This document shows positions 1 through 11,202 of a stretch of DNA of 64,000 nucleotides, piece by piece (within the stretch, counting starts at the first letter, position 1; each line of letters starts with the position of its first letter). A model generated the notes under the pieces. The model worked only from the letters and a program-made list of their open reading frames with translations. It had not been told where the DNA came from and ran no database searches. Source of the stretch: DATGMB01 sp035293845 (lineage in GTDB: Bacteria > Acidobacteriota > Terriglobia > Bryobacterales > Bryobacteraceae). The stretch spans positions 62,001-126,000 of the forward strand of contig DATGMB010000251.1 of the NCBI GenBank assembly GCA_035293845.1, written 5' to 3'. Made by a program: the position numbers and the translations under genes.

Positions 1-1
1 C

Positions 2-162
2 GATGCCGCGTACATCTACGGCCTGATTTACCCCGAACGCCGCCTCCAGGAGCGCCTGTACTCGTTCCTCCCGTTCCTGGCGGCGCACGGCCTCGATCTG
101 GCGGGCAGCGTGTACCGCGCGATCGAGCTGGACTGCCCGGATCACCGCCTGATGGTCGTCGG

Positions 163-166
<4 letters not shown>
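2..166 (+). CDS. bshC: C-terminal fragment, probable bacillithiol synthase BshC
   Basis: Only the last 54 codons lie in the window; the frame is open from base 2 to the TGA at 164-166. The tail contains a LQERLYSFLPFLAAHG stretch followed by a DCPDHRLMVV ending. From memory this resembles the C-terminus of BshC, the cysteine-adding enzyme of bacillithiol synthesis, which ends in an LQER...FL...G.DL pattern. The stop overlaps the start of the next gene (ATGA), so the two are probably co-transcribed. The assignment rests on a short conserved tail and could be wrong; the coding frame itself is secure. Confidence 0.5.
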
Positions 167-2796
<2,630 letters not shown>

Positions 2797-2924
2797 CCCG
2801 GACACTACCGCCGGTCTGTCTGCCGGGCCAGAGGGGCGAGTGGCGGCGAGCGCCCGTCGAGATGGCGGGCCAGCCGGCGCCGCGGCGGCTGGATCGTGCG
2901 GCGGCTCGGGGCTGGGCTGCCAGC

Positions 2925-3968
2925 CTACCCCAACTGCAGCGCCTTCCGCAGCCCGGGATCGTGGCGGACGCGCCAGATGCGGCTGTCGAGATAATAGTGC
3001 GTCAGGCCGAAGCCGCAGAAGAAGCCGAAGGCGAGATCGGAGACCTGGCCGAGGCGGAATCCGGGGACGCGGTACAGCACGCTGAACGCGAGGCCGACCG
3101 CAAAATACGCGAGCAGGCTGCGGCTGACGGCCGTGGGAATGCGGCCGTGCTGCCTGCCATCATCGGCCGCATAACGGTTGCGGTTGTGGAACCAGACGAT
3201 CGCGTGATACTGCAGGTTGTGAACGATGGTCACGGTCGGCACCGCCGCCTGCCAGCTCAGGTACGCGAAGGTGAGCCAGTGCAGCGGGATCACGGCGCCG
3301 AGCAGCAGAAATTTCGGGAGATCGATGCGGTCGCCGGCGCGCCAGCGCTGCGCCTGCCGGCCGGCGTAGAGCAAGAGCGTCGCGGCGAGTACGGTCCATA
3401 GCGCCGGGTCGAGCCGCGGGAAGGAAAACGGCAGGCCCAGTTCTTCGGGATGGTGGACGAAGAAGCGGTGGAAGGGCGGCAGAACGGTGGTCACGCCGAG
3501 CAGCAGGCGGTCGAGGAAATTGTCCGCCGGGCGCAGATCGCGGTTCTTCACCTTGTACAGCACCATGAAGCCGTAATGCTGCCGGATGACGTGATAGTAG
3601 GCCCACACGCCGACCAGCAGGTAGAGCCAACCTTTCAGGCCCGCCAGCACCAACGTCGGGCCGAGCGCGAAGAAAAAGGCCAGCGAGCCGTAGAACAGGG
3701 CGCGATGGCGCGCGCGCGCTTCGCGATCGAAGTAGGTCCGCGAGGCGGTGGCGAAGATGTGGGTGCCGTCGAAGCCGATGGACCACACCCACCACAGCCA
3801 CGTGGCCGGAACGTGCAGGGCGGTGAAGAGGAGGAGATAGAGGTAGCCGGCGAGGGCACTGCCGTTGATGAGCGCGAGATCGACGCCGCGGCCGATGATC
3901 CAGCGGAGGTCGAAGCGGGCTCCGAAACTGCCGGGGGCCGCAGGCGCGGTGTGGGCAAGGGATGCCAT
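2925..3968 (-). CDS. histidine-rich polytopic membrane protein, unknown function
   Basis: A 347-residue protein with about eight hydrophobic segments. Histidines cluster at membrane borders: a DGTHIF motif after the second segment, YYHVIRQHYGF mid-protein, FHRFFVHH, HNLQYHAIVWFHNRNRY and GLTHYYLDSRIW. Repeated His motifs in a membrane protein are typical of metal-dependent membrane oxygenases or desaturases; the GxDxxH and HxxxxHYG spacing is loosely like the Brp/Blh carotene dioxygenase family. That is inference only. It sits seven bases downstream of the Tat-exported oxidoreductase gene on the same strand, so the two probably share a transcript. Confidence 0.75.
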   Translation of the reverse strand: MASLAHTAPAAPGSFGARFDLRWIIGRGVDLALINGSALAGYLYLLLFTALHVPATWLWWVWSIGFDGTHIFATASRTYFDREARARHRALFYGSLAFFFALGPTLVLAGLKGWLYLLVGVWAYYHVIRQHYGFMVLYKVKNRDLRPADNFLDRLLLGVTTVLPPFHRFFVHHPEELGLPFSFPRLDPALWTVLAATLLLYAGRQAQRWRAGDRIDLPKFLLLGAVIPLHWLTFAYLSWQAAVPTVTIVHNLQYHAIVWFHNRNRYAADDGRQHGRIPTAVSRSLLAYFAVGLAFSVLYRVPGFRLGQVSDLAFGFFCGFGLTHYYLDSRIWRVRHDPGLRKALQLG

Positions 3969-3975
3969 CGCGCGG

Positions 3976-5286
3976 TCAAATGAAGTGGTACTTATTGGCG
4001 GCTTCGTCCCAGACGATCTTGCGCTGGTTCTTGAACGAGAGCGTGGCCATGTGGCCGGAAATGGCGGCCTGCTGGCCCACGGGCGGTGGAGCGATGGGGG
4101 TCTCGTTGCCGCGGATCGACTCGATGAAGTTGCGGAAGTGGTTGATGGCGCCGTCGGACTCGTTGAAATCGGCCTTGCCGTTGAGGTGGATGTCGGGGCG
4201 CGATTTGATGTTCACGGGCGCGCGGTCGGCCGCGCCGGGGCGGCGCGAGTTGTAGGTTTCGTGGGTGTAGTAGAGATCCTGGCGGTTGAGCACGCGAATG
4301 GTGCCTTCATTGCCGCAAATCTCCTCGCCGTAACCGAAGAACTCGTTGCCCAGGTAGCAACTGTAGTTGATCTGCAGCTTGTCGGAGTAGTCGTAAACGG
4401 CGCTGAGGCAATCGGGAACATCGCGGTCGTCGCTGGCTGCCGTCCAGCGATAGATGCCGCCGGACGCCATGCAGGAGCGCGGCACGGTCTTGCCCAGCAT
4501 GAAGTTGACGATGTCGGTCTGGTGGACGAGCAGATCGGTCGAGATGCCGCCCGAGTAGTCCCAGTAAAGGCGCCACTGGAAATAGCGGTGCGGATCCCAC
4601 TCGCGCTTCGGCGCCTTACCGAGGAACCGCATCCAATCGGTGTTCTGGGGGGTCGCTTCGGCCGGGATGGTGTAGCGCCAGGAGGGCTCGTCGGGCAGGC
4701 CGTTGCGGTACCAGAAGGCGCGCACGAAGTGCACGTCTCCGACCATGCCCTGCTGGATCAGCTCCTTGGCTTTCTTGTAGAGCGAAGAGCTGCGGTTCTG
4801 GGTGCCAACCTGGCAGATGACCTTTGCCTTCTTATTGGCATCCTCCCACGCCTTGACGATCTCGAAGCCCTCTTCGATGGTGTGGGCGAGCGGCTTCTCG
4901 ACATAGACGTGCTTGCCGGCGCGCAGGGCGGCGATGGCCATGTCATGATGCAGGTGCTCCGGCGTCATGATGAAGACGGCGTCGACATCTTTATCCGCCA
5001 GGAGATCGTGGTAGTCGACGTAGGTCTTCGGAGTCGTGCCCCAGACGGTCTGCATGCGATCCTTGGCGCGGGCGATGTAGCCCTGGTAGGTATCGCAGAT
5101 GGCCGTGATCGCGACGTTCTCGGGCTCGGCGGTGTGCATCCACTCGAGCGACGCGTAGCCGCGCGTGCCGACGCCGATCCACCCGACGTTCACTTTTTCG
5201 TTGGCGGCGCGGGCGGAAAGGACGGCCGGCGAGGCGGCAATTGCGGCAGATTTGAGGAAATTACGGCGGTTGAGTTCCTGGGGCAT
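3976..5286 (-). CDS. Gfo/Idh/MocA family oxidoreductase, Tat-exported
   Basis: A 436-residue protein. The N-terminus carries a twin-arginine signal (NRRNFLKSAAIAA) ending near an Ala-rich cleavage site. The NAD(P)-binding Rossmann motif GWIGVGTRG follows at about residue 36, and the family-typical EKPLAHT sits near residue 130, with the Gfo/Idh C-terminal alpha/beta domain behind it. Such proteins oxidise or reduce sugars and related polyols; the Tat signal implies that it folds with cofactor before export. A second Tat-exported member lies at 56414-57784. The start ATG is preceded by a purine-rich AGGAGGCC stretch. Confidence 0.9.
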   Translation of the reverse strand: MPQELNRRNFLKSAAIAASPAVLSARAANEKVNVGWIGVGTRGYASLEWMHTAEPENVAITAICDTYQGYIARAKDRMQTVWGTTPKTYVDYHDLLADKDVDAVFIMTPEHLHHDMAIAALRAGKHVYVEKPLAHTIEEGFEIVKAWEDANKKAKVICQVGTQNRSSSLYKKAKELIQQGMVGDVHFVRAFWYRNGLPDEPSWRYTIPAEATPQNTDWMRFLGKAPKREWDPHRYFQWRLYWDYSGGISTDLLVHQTDIVNFMLGKTVPRSCMASGGIYRWTAASDDRDVPDCLSAVYDYSDKLQINYSCYLGNEFFGYGEEICGNEGTIRVLNRQDLYYTHETYNSRRPGAADRAPVNIKSRPDIHLNGKADFNESDGAINHFRNFIESIRGNETPIAPPPVGQQAAISGHMATLSFKNQRKIVWDEAANKYHFI

Positions 5287-5350
5287 CCTGGCCTCCTGAA
5301 GTTCGATGATAGCAGGTAGGAGGCAGGGAACCGGAATCGCGGCGGCGCGC

Positions 5351-5575
5351 TTACTCCTGCACGGGCAATTGTTGCTCGATATCTTTCCAGGCGCTGATCT
5401 TCAGACGGCGGCAAACCCAGCAAAGCGGCTCCGCGCCGATTCCGGAAGTATCATCGCCACACACCGAGCACTTGGCGGCTTTCTTCAGCCGATCGGCCGA
5501 AACCGATCGTTTGGCGGCTTCCAGAACTTCGGCGGCGACCACCGGCTCCGGCTTGATTTGTGGCTTCCGTCTCAT
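5351..5575 (-). CDS. small zinc-ribbon-like protein
   Basis: 74 residues. The C-terminal half has CSVCG and CWVCRR, two CxxC pairs about 18 residues apart, as expected for a single zinc-ribbon; the N-terminal half is Lys/Arg-rich. A longer frame upstream was rejected because it is Ser/Arg-rich and runs toward the neighbouring gene; the ATG starting MRRKPQ was chosen. It lies 71 bases downstream of another small two-CxxC protein on the same strand. Function is unknown. Confidence 0.6.
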   Translation of the reverse strand: MRRKPQIKPEPVVAAEVLEAAKRSVSADRLKKAAKCSVCGDDTSGIGAEPLCWVCRRLKISAWKDIEQQLPVQE

Positions 5576-5646
5576 TGATAAACTCGATAATACTATCGCA
5601 AAATTCCCCGGCCCGGTACAACCCGCTTTGGACGGGTTCATACCGG

Positions 5647-5829
5647 CTAGGCGGCCTCGGGAATTTGAACTACGACTGCCACGTCCAGGGACGAATGGCA
5701 GCGCGGGCATCTCTGGCCGGGAGCGACGCGAGCAGATTTTCCCCTCAGGTCAATGTCCGCGGGCACTGTATGCGTACAAATGGGACAGTGCGCCAACCCC
5801 TTCATTTGATTGTCCGTGAGCGCTTTCAT
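5647..5829 (-). CDS. small two-CxxC zinc-ribbon protein
   Basis: 60 residues with HCPICTH near the N-terminus and RCPRCHS near residue 43, the classic two-knuckle zinc-ribbon arrangement with nothing else attached. Proteins of this kind are often nucleic-acid or protein-binding adaptors, but no specific family is recognised. It precedes the 5351-5575 gene on the same strand, which also has two CxxC pairs, suggesting a functional pair. Confidence 0.6.
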   Translation of the reverse strand: MKALTDNQMKGLAHCPICTHTVPADIDLRGKSARVAPGQRCPRCHSSLDVAVVVQIPEAA

Positions 5830-6305
5830 GTCTCTACCCTCACTTCATGGGACGCTGATGGTGGAGCAAGGGTTGTACCAAATTCGTAAAGATTCTTAAG
5901 GCCGGCCGTGTGGAACCGGACCGTGGCTGTTTGAGACAAGCGGCGAGCCGGGCGGCGGGATGGTGGAGGCGGCGCTTGGCAATTGGGCCCGCGTCGCGTC
6001 GCGGCGGCTGGTAGCCGCGGCGCGCAGGGAGAGCGTCGGGCGCGTGCTGCACCTGGACCGCCTGCACGCGAGCGGCGGGCGCATTGAAGCGGGGCCGCTG
6101 CGCAATTGGCCCGGATCGCGTCGCGGCGCCCGGGGACGCGGCGAACGCGAAATGGAGAGGCTGGGGCGGGCACGACAGGTTTGCCCGGGGTGCGGCGGCG
6201 ACGCGAGTGCTTCCCGTGGGTGCGATCGGAGGCCCGGGCGTTCGCGTGCGGAATCGGACCGGCCGCTTCCGGGCAGCGCGGCGGGCCAGTGATAACCTGA
6301 AAGCT
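5830..6305. other. GC-rich non-coding stretch with an imperfect direct repeat
   Basis: About 475 bases without a convincing gene. Open frames on both strands are Arg/Ala/Pro-rich and have no recognisable domain, so they look like GC artefacts. Two segments, 5970-6010 and 6092-6132, are imperfect copies of each other, sharing GCAATTGG and TCGCGTCGCGGCG cores about 122 bases apart. The stretch probably holds the promoters for the zinc-ribbon genes to the left and the DUF3467 gene to the right; no clear promoter was identified. Confidence 0.5.
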
Positions 6306-6602
6306 ATGAGTCAAGCGCCCGCGCCCAAGATCCAATTAATGAACACGCCCGAATATCGCGAAAACTACTCCAACAGCGTGCAGATCCGGGTGAACCTGTG
6401 GGACTTCCTGCTGCTGTTCGGGCGCATCGCCCAGACCGGTCCCGACGCGGTGACCATCCACAATTTCCAGGCAATCTACGTCAGCCCGCAGCAGGCAAAA
6501 GCATTGCTCAACGTGCTCCAGCAGAACGTCACGCAATATGAGACTGCGTTCGGCGAGATCCGGCTCGAGGCCGTGACGCCCGGCGGCGGGATCGTCCAGT
6601 AA
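6306..6602 (+). CDS. DUF3467 family protein
   Basis: 98 residues starting MSQAPAPKIQ. The body (NSVQIRVNLWDFLLLFGRI, then AIYVSPQQAKALLNVLQQNV and YETAFGEI) fits the DUF3467 pattern, a small conserved bacterial family of unknown function in which a beta-strand pair precedes a conserved SPQxAK helix. A longer upstream extension was rejected as low-complexity and Arg-rich. The gene ends six bases before the membrane glycosyltransferase, so they may form an operon. Confidence 0.8.
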   Translation: MSQAPAPKIQLMNTPEYRENYSNSVQIRVNLWDFLLLFGRIAQTGPDAVTIHNFQAIYVSPQQAKALLNVLQQNVTQYETAFGEIRLEAVTPGGGIVQ

Positions 6603-6608
6603 CCGGGG

Positions 6609-8180
6609 ATGACGGGGCAAGCGGCGGAGCGGCGCTCCAAACGAAGGGCTACGCGCCCCGCCAGCTACGCCATTCTCTTCGCGCTGTTCGCCTCGATCGT
6701 TATCCCCAGTCACCTCTGGCTGGCGCGGCTGCCGTACTTCTGGGATGAAGCCGGCCAGTTCATCCCAGCGGCGCTCGATCTTCTGCACGGCGGACATCTG
6801 ATTCCGCGCTCGACCGTGCCGAATCTTCACCCGCCTCTGCTGGCGGCTTACCTCGCCGGAGTGTGGCGCCTGGCCGGATTCGACCCCGCGGTCACGCGGA
6901 CGGCGATGCTGCTGGTTGCCTCGTGCGGGGTGTTGGCGGCTTTCCTGCTGGCCATCGAGCTGGCGCGCGAGGCTCGCGGCGCGCCTGCGTTCCTGGCCGC
7001 CGCGCTGCTTTGCATTTCGCCCCTCTTCTTCGCGCAGAGCGAACTGGCGCAGCTCGACCTGCCGGCGATGCTGTTCACCACACTGGCGCTTCTATTCTTT
7101 CTGCAGGAGCGGATTCCGCTCGCGGCGGGATGTTGCGTGCTGCTGGTGCTGGCGAAGGAAACCGGGATGGTCGTGCCGCTGGTTTTCGGCGCGTGGCTGG
7201 CGGGGGAGCGCCGCTGGCGCGATGCCGTCTGGTTCGCGCTTCCGGCGGCGGCGCTCGGGGCGTGGATCGCAACGCTGGCGCACGCCACCGGATATTGGGC
7301 CGGGAATGCGGAGTTTATCCGCTATAACCTGCTCTATCCGCTGCATCCGGTACGGCTGGCGATCGCGCTGGCGCGCCGCCTGTATTTCCTGACCGCCGCC
7401 AACTTTCATTGGATAGGAACGCTCGCGATTCTCTCCGCCTGGCGCGCGACGCAGCTGTTTCGCAGCCGCGCGTGGCACATCGCCGGGACGGTTCTGGCCG
7501 CTCACGTGGCCATGCTGACGCTGCTCGGCGGCGCGGTGCTCAATCGTTATTTATTGCCCGTGCTGCCGATCCTGTTCGCGGCGATGGCGGTGGCGGTGAA
7601 CGCGCTGCCGCGCATCCCGCGGCTCGCGGCCACTGCGCTGCTCCTCGCCGGGATGGCTGCGTGCAATTGGATTAACCCGCCCTATCCATTCCCGTTCGAG
7701 GAGAACCTGGCATTCCGGGACTTCGTGGAGCTCCAGCGCCAGGCCGCCGATTACGTAGCGCACTGGTATGCCGGCGCCATTGTGACGACGGCCTGGCCCA
7801 TGACGGCGGAGCTTGCGCAGCCGGAGCTCGGATTTGTGGATCGCCCGATTCGCGTTGCGGTGCTGCCTGATTTTGCGCCGGAGACGCTCGGCCGGCTCGA
7901 CTGGAGCAAGGTGGAGATCGCCGCCGTTTTCTGCCGGAACTGGGACCCGAGGGCGAACCTGATGCATCTGGGTCCGGTGCGCGCTCTCTGGGAGCGGTTC
8001 TTCGGCTATGTGCCGGGCGCCAGCGCGGCGGAGGCGCGGGGGCGCATCCCGTATCCGGCGGTCGCACATTTCGAGCGCCGCGGGCAGTGGGTCGAGATTT
8101 TCGCGAACCCGGCCCTGGCGCGTGTGCAGGCCTTCCGGATGAACCCCGGAGATGCGGCCCTGCACCGCGGCGATCGTTAG
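6609..8180 (+). CDS. GT39/ArnT-like membrane glycosyltransferase
   Basis: 523 residues with roughly ten hydrophobic segments. After the first segment comes LPYFWDEAGQF, whose acidic pair corresponds to the D-E active-site loop of PMT/ArnT-type (GT-C fold) enzymes that use polyprenyl-phosphate sugars. A second conserved loop, NLHPPLLAAYLAG, follows. The C-terminal 150 residues are soluble and probably periplasmic. The acceptor cannot be deduced. The 3' end overlaps the convergent gene at 8177 by four bases. Confidence 0.8.
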   Translation: MTGQAAERRSKRRATRPASYAILFALFASIVIPSHLWLARLPYFWDEAGQFIPAALDLLHGGHLIPRSTVPNLHPPLLAAYLAGVWRLAGFDPAVTRTAMLLVASCGVLAAFLLAIELAREARGAPAFLAAALLCISPLFFAQSELAQLDLPAMLFTTLALLFFLQERIPLAAGCCVLLVLAKETGMVVPLVFGAWLAGERRWRDAVWFALPAAALGAWIATLAHATGYWAGNAEFIRYNLLYPLHPVRLAIALARRLYFLTAANFHWIGTLAILSAWRATQLFRSRAWHIAGTVLAAHVAMLTLLGGAVLNRYLLPVLPILFAAMAVAVNALPRIPRLAATALLLAGMAACNWINPPYPFPFEENLAFRDFVELQRQAADYVAHWYAGAIVTTAWPMTAELAQPELGFVDRPIRVAVLPDFAPETLGRLDWSKVEIAAVFCRNWDPRANLMHLGPVRALWERFFGYVPGASAAEARGRIPYPAVAHFERRGQWVEIFANPALARVQAFRMNPGDAALHRGDR

Positions 8181-8521
8181 TTGGCGCGATGCGCCGTGCG
8201 TGCTGGCGGCTGGGGTAAGCCGATGCGCTTCAGACCGCTGCGGCAGAGATATTCGAGCAGAAGGATCAGCTTGTGGTCGTTATCGATCCCGCGCTGCCCG
8301 CCCGGGCGGCTACCGCGGAATGCCGCGATTCGCTCGGCCACCTGCGCCCGCGAGCAGCCGCACGGATCACCGCCCTCCAGGATGGAGGAGCCGAGGAATT
8401 CGGCGATGAATTCGAGCTCGTCCGCGGAAAGGCCGAGAAGGAAACGCCGCGTCTTGGATCGGAACGGGTTCTCGGTGTAGGCGCTGAGCGCGGCTACCAG
8501 GTCCTGGCGTCGGGCAACCAT
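8177..8521 (-). CDS. conserved hypothetical protein
   Basis: 114 residues, starting MVARRQDLVAALSAYTENPF. It is charged and mostly helical with no membrane segment or signal peptide. A GDPCGCSRAQVAERI segment mid-protein and LILLLEYLCRSGLKRIGLP near the end are its most distinctive parts. The family is not recognised. The ATG was chosen over upstream extensions because a promoter-like pair lies just ahead of it (8555-8583). Confidence 0.55.
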   Translation of the reverse strand: MVARRQDLVAALSAYTENPFRSKTRRFLLGLSADELEFIAEFLGSSILEGGDPCGCSRAQVAERIAAFRGSRPGGQRGIDNDHKLILLLEYLCRSGLKRIGLPQPPARTAHRAN

Positions 8522-8554
8522 ACTAACTCTGGTCAACTCTGCAATCTGAGCCGT

Positions 8555-8583
8555 ATTATTACGAAAAGCACAGACGGGTGCAA
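8555..8583 (-). promoter_or_regulatory. putative sigma-70 promoter for the 8177-8521 gene
   Basis: On the minus strand, TTGCAC (8578-8583) is followed by a 17-base spacer and AATAAT (8555-8560), or TAATAA with 16 bases. It is properly placed about 35 bases before the ATG at 8521. Confidence 0.4.
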
Positions 8584-8598
8584 GGGGGGCGGCGGCGC

Positions 8599-8748
8599 TC
8601 AGATCCGCCCGAGCAGCAGCAGAATGACCAGGATAAGCACAACGAGCCCGAGACCGCCGCTCGGGTAGTATCCCCAACTGCGGCTGTAGGGCCACGCGGG
8701 CACCGTCGCAAACAGCAGAACAATGAGAATGATCAGCAGCAAAAGCAT
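8599..8748 (-). CDS. DUF3309 family small membrane protein
   Basis: 49 residues: a hydrophobic segment, the signature PAWPYSRSWGYYPSGGLGL, then a second hydrophobic segment ending LLLLGRI. This is the complete DUF3309 pattern; these tiny membrane proteins are widespread in soil bacteria and have no known function. A GGAGGAGA ribosome binding site lies six to ten bases before the ATG, which decides the start. Confidence 0.88.
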   Translation of the reverse strand: MLLLLIILIVLLFATVPAWPYSRSWGYYPSGGLGLVVLILVILLLLGRI

Positions 8749-8833
8749 GGGTGATCTCTCCTCCCGCGGTGAGAATTGCATGGCTGTGGCCGTTGTGCCG
8801 GGCTCCACATAAGCGCGCCCGCGAGCGATCCGT

Positions 8834-9619
8834 CTATGCCACAGCCGGCGGGCGCCGCTGCTCGCCCCAATGAGCGAGAACCCTGGCAGTGGGGCCCCAG
8901 GCGGTCAGACGGCCGGCCTCGATGACCCCCGCGGTCCCGCACAATTGCGCGACCGAAGCGAGATCGTGCGAGATATAGAGGAGCGCGATCCCATACTCGC
9001 GGTTGAGGCGGGCGAACAGATCGAGAATGCCGGCGCGCGAGGCCGGGTCGAGAGCGCTGGTGGGTTCGTCCGCGATCAGCAGCTTGGGGCGGTGCATCAC
9101 CGCCATGGCGATCGCAACGCGCTGCGCCTGGCCTACGCTCAATTGGCGCGGATAACGCCGCAGCAGCTCGGGCGCGGGCGGCAGGCCCATGCGTTCGAGC
9201 AGCTCTGCCATGCGGGGACGCGCGGCGCTCCAGCGCTCCGCGGCGTGGGCGCGCCACACTTCGCGCAGTTGTGTTTCGATGCGCAGCGCGGGATTGAGTG
9301 CGGACATAGGGCTCTGCCAGACGAGCGACATCTCGCTGCCGCGCAGACGGCGCAGCTCCCGCGCGCTGGCCTCGAGCAGTTCGCGGCCGGCAAAGCGGAT
9401 CGAGCCGCGCGTGCGGCCGCCGCGCAGTTCGAGGAGGCGCAGCAAGGCCAGGGCCAGCGTGCTCTTGCCGGAGCCGCTCGCGCCCATGAGGCCGGCGGCC
9501 TCACCACGCCGCAGCGTGAAGCGGATCCCCTCGAGAACGCCTGGGCGCTGCGGATAATCGGCGGAGATATCCGCTTCGAGCAGGATATCCGGGGCGCTTA
9601 AGTGCCCGGCGCCAGCCAT
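8834..9619 (-). CDS. ABC transporter ATPase, peptide/nickel (DppD-like) type
   Basis: 261 residues. Walker A is GASGSGKST, the Q-loop lies in VWQSPMSALNP, the signature is LSVGQAQRV, Walker B is LLIADEPTSALD and the switch histidine is in YISHD. The MSALNP segment after the Q-loop is typical of the Opp/Dpp/Nik ATPases. The signature has Val where LSGGQ has Gly. The ATG at 9619 overlaps the end of the binding-protein gene by 22 bases. It is the last gene of the four-gene importer operon and the only ATPase in it, so it presumably acts as a homodimer or pairs with an ATPase encoded elsewhere. Confidence 0.85.
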   Translation of the reverse strand: MAGAGHLSAPDILLEADISADYPQRPGVLEGIRFTLRRGEAAGLMGASGSGKSTLALALLRLLELRGGRTRGSIRFAGRELLEASARELRRLRGSEMSLVWQSPMSALNPALRIETQLREVWRAHAAERWSAARPRMAELLERMGLPPAPELLRRYPRQLSVGQAQRVAIAMAVMHRPKLLIADEPTSALDPASRAGILDLFARLNREYGIALLYISHDLASVAQLCGTAGVIEAGRLTAWGPTARVLAHWGEQRRPPAVA

Positions 9620-11202
9620 AGCCGCTCCACGTTCCACACCACCTGAGGGCTGAGCACCGCGGGCTCGGCGTTGCGCAGCCGCGGCGAGATTGCCACCAGC
9701 GCATTGCGGTTGACCAGATAGAGAAAAGGCTCCTCCTCCCAGACGATCTGCTGCACGCGGTCGAACAGCGCTTTGCGGCGCCGGTCGTCCGGGGTGGCTG
9801 CCTGCTGCCGCATCAGCCGGTCGATTTCGGCCTCCCAAGGGGAAGCGGGCGCCGGCTGGCTCGGGCTCCACTGATGGTTGGCCGCCGAGCTCAGCCATAC
9901 GTTCATCTGACCGTTTGGATCGAGGTCCACGTTGTTCATGCCGAGCAGGCACGCTTCATAGCGGAAGGTCCGGGTAATGCGGTCGATGAGCGAGGCGAAA
10001 TCGAGCGGCGCCACCGTCACGCGGATGCCGAGGGCCGCCAGGTCCTGCTGGATCATTGCGGCCATGCGCTCCCGCGCGCGGTTGCCGGCGTTGGTGATGA
10101 CCGAGAATTCTACCGGATGCCCGTCGCGGTCGGCCAATCCCTGGCCGCTCGAGCGGAAGCCGTCCTCGGCCAGGAGGCGCCGGGCCGCGGCCGCATCGAA
10201 GTCGCGCGGATGGAGGCTGCGATTGAACCAGAACAGGTTAGCCGGAGGGAACGGGCCGATGCCTGGCGCGGCGTGGCCGCGGTAAACGATGCGGCACAGG
10301 TCCGCGCGCCGGATGGCGAACGAGATGGCATTCCGGAACCGGCGGGAAGCGAACCAGGCGCGCTTGTAAGGCGTGACGCTCCCGGTCTGGTTGAACCACA
10401 TCTGCTCGCCTTCGAGCGAAGGGCCGAGGTCCCGCGCCCCGGCCAACTGCCCGAAGATCTCGGGATCGACGCCCGTGATGGCGTGAATGTGGCCCTGGCG
10501 AAAGCGTAAGGCTTCGAGCTCGCGGTTCGGTACGATTTCGAGCCGCACGGCATCGAGGTAGGGCAGCCGCCTCGCTCCATCGGATTTCCAGTAATAGGGA
10601 TTGCGTTCGAGGAGAAGATCGGAGCCCGGACGGTGCTCAGGGAGACGAAAGGGCCCGAGCACGGCGCGCTCTTTGAGCGGCGATCGGCGGGAGACCATGG
10701 CGATCTGGTCGAACAGACGCAGGGCTCCGGCCATGGGGTCGGGGAACGTCACCGCGGCTTCGAACGGGCCGCGGGCTACGGCCCGCGCCGCACCGTGTTC
10801 GGTGCGCAGGGCATCGCCGGTTGGGGAATGGACGTTCGGATCGGTCAGCACCGCAATGGTATGGACCACGTCCTCGGCGGTGAACGGCGTGCCATCGGAG
10901 AAGCGCACGCCCTCGCGCAGGCGGAACACCAGCGTCCGGCCGGCATCCTGCTGCTTCCAGGAGACCGCCAGCTCCGGTTCGATCCGCTCGGTCACGCGGT
11001 TGACCCGCACCAGCACGCCGCCGGTCAGGTAGCGAACCGTTTCCGAGGCATCGTCATCCACCAGAGCCGGGTTGAGCGTGCGGGGCTCGCTGTGCAGGCA
11101 CAGGCGCAATTCGCCGCCCCATTGCTGCGCATGCAGCCAGCCGGCATGAACGCCGCAGATGAGCAGCAGCAGGGCTGGGCACGGCAGCCGCGGGAATCTC
11201 AT
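9598..11202 (-). CDS. ABC transporter substrate-binding protein, family 5
   Basis: 534 residues with a signal peptide (hydrophobic core PALLLLICGVHAGW, cleavage near LHAQ). The mature part has family-5 features: LCLHSEPRTLNPALV at the start, VRFSDGTPFTAEDV, and AISFAIRRADLC. These extracytoplasmic proteins bind peptides, nickel complexes or oligosaccharides and deliver them to the Dpp/Opp-type permeases. The ATG overlaps the upstream permease stop (ATGA). In this operon the binding protein comes third, after both permeases. Confidence 0.88.
   Translation of the reverse strand: MRFPRLPCPALLLLICGVHAGWLHAQQWGGELRLCLHSEPRTLNPALVDDDASETVRYLTGGVLVRVNRVTERIEPELAVSWKQQDAGRTLVFRLREGVRFSDGTPFTAEDVVHTIAVLTDPNVHSPTGDALRTEHGAARAVARGPFEAAVTFPDPMAGALRLFDQIAMVSRRSPLKERAVLGPFRLPEHRPGSDLLLERNPYYWKSDGARRLPYLDAVRLEIVPNRELEALRFRQGHIHAITGVDPEIFGQLAGARDLGPSLEGEQMWFNQTGSVTPYKRAWFASRRFRNAISFAIRRADLCRIVYRGHAAPGIGPFPPANLFWFNRSLHPRDFDAAAARRLLAEDGFRSSGQGLADRDGHPVEFSVITNAGNRARERMAAMIQQDLAALGIRVTVAPLDFASLIDRITRTFRYEACLLGMNNVDLDPNGQMNVWLSSAANHQWSPSQPAPASPWEAEIDRLMRQQAATPDDRRRKALFDRVQQIVWEEEPFLYLVNRNALVAISPRLRNAEPAVLSPQVVWNVERLWLAPGT

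Noticed and set aside
5826..6335. Open frames on both strands in the gap before the DUF3467 gene
   Set aside because: Low-complexity Arg/Pro/Ala translations without domains or ribosome binding sites.
8834..9952. 372-codon version of the ABC ATPase
   Set aside because: The added N-terminus lies inside the binding-protein gene in another frame and is Arg/Pro-rich.
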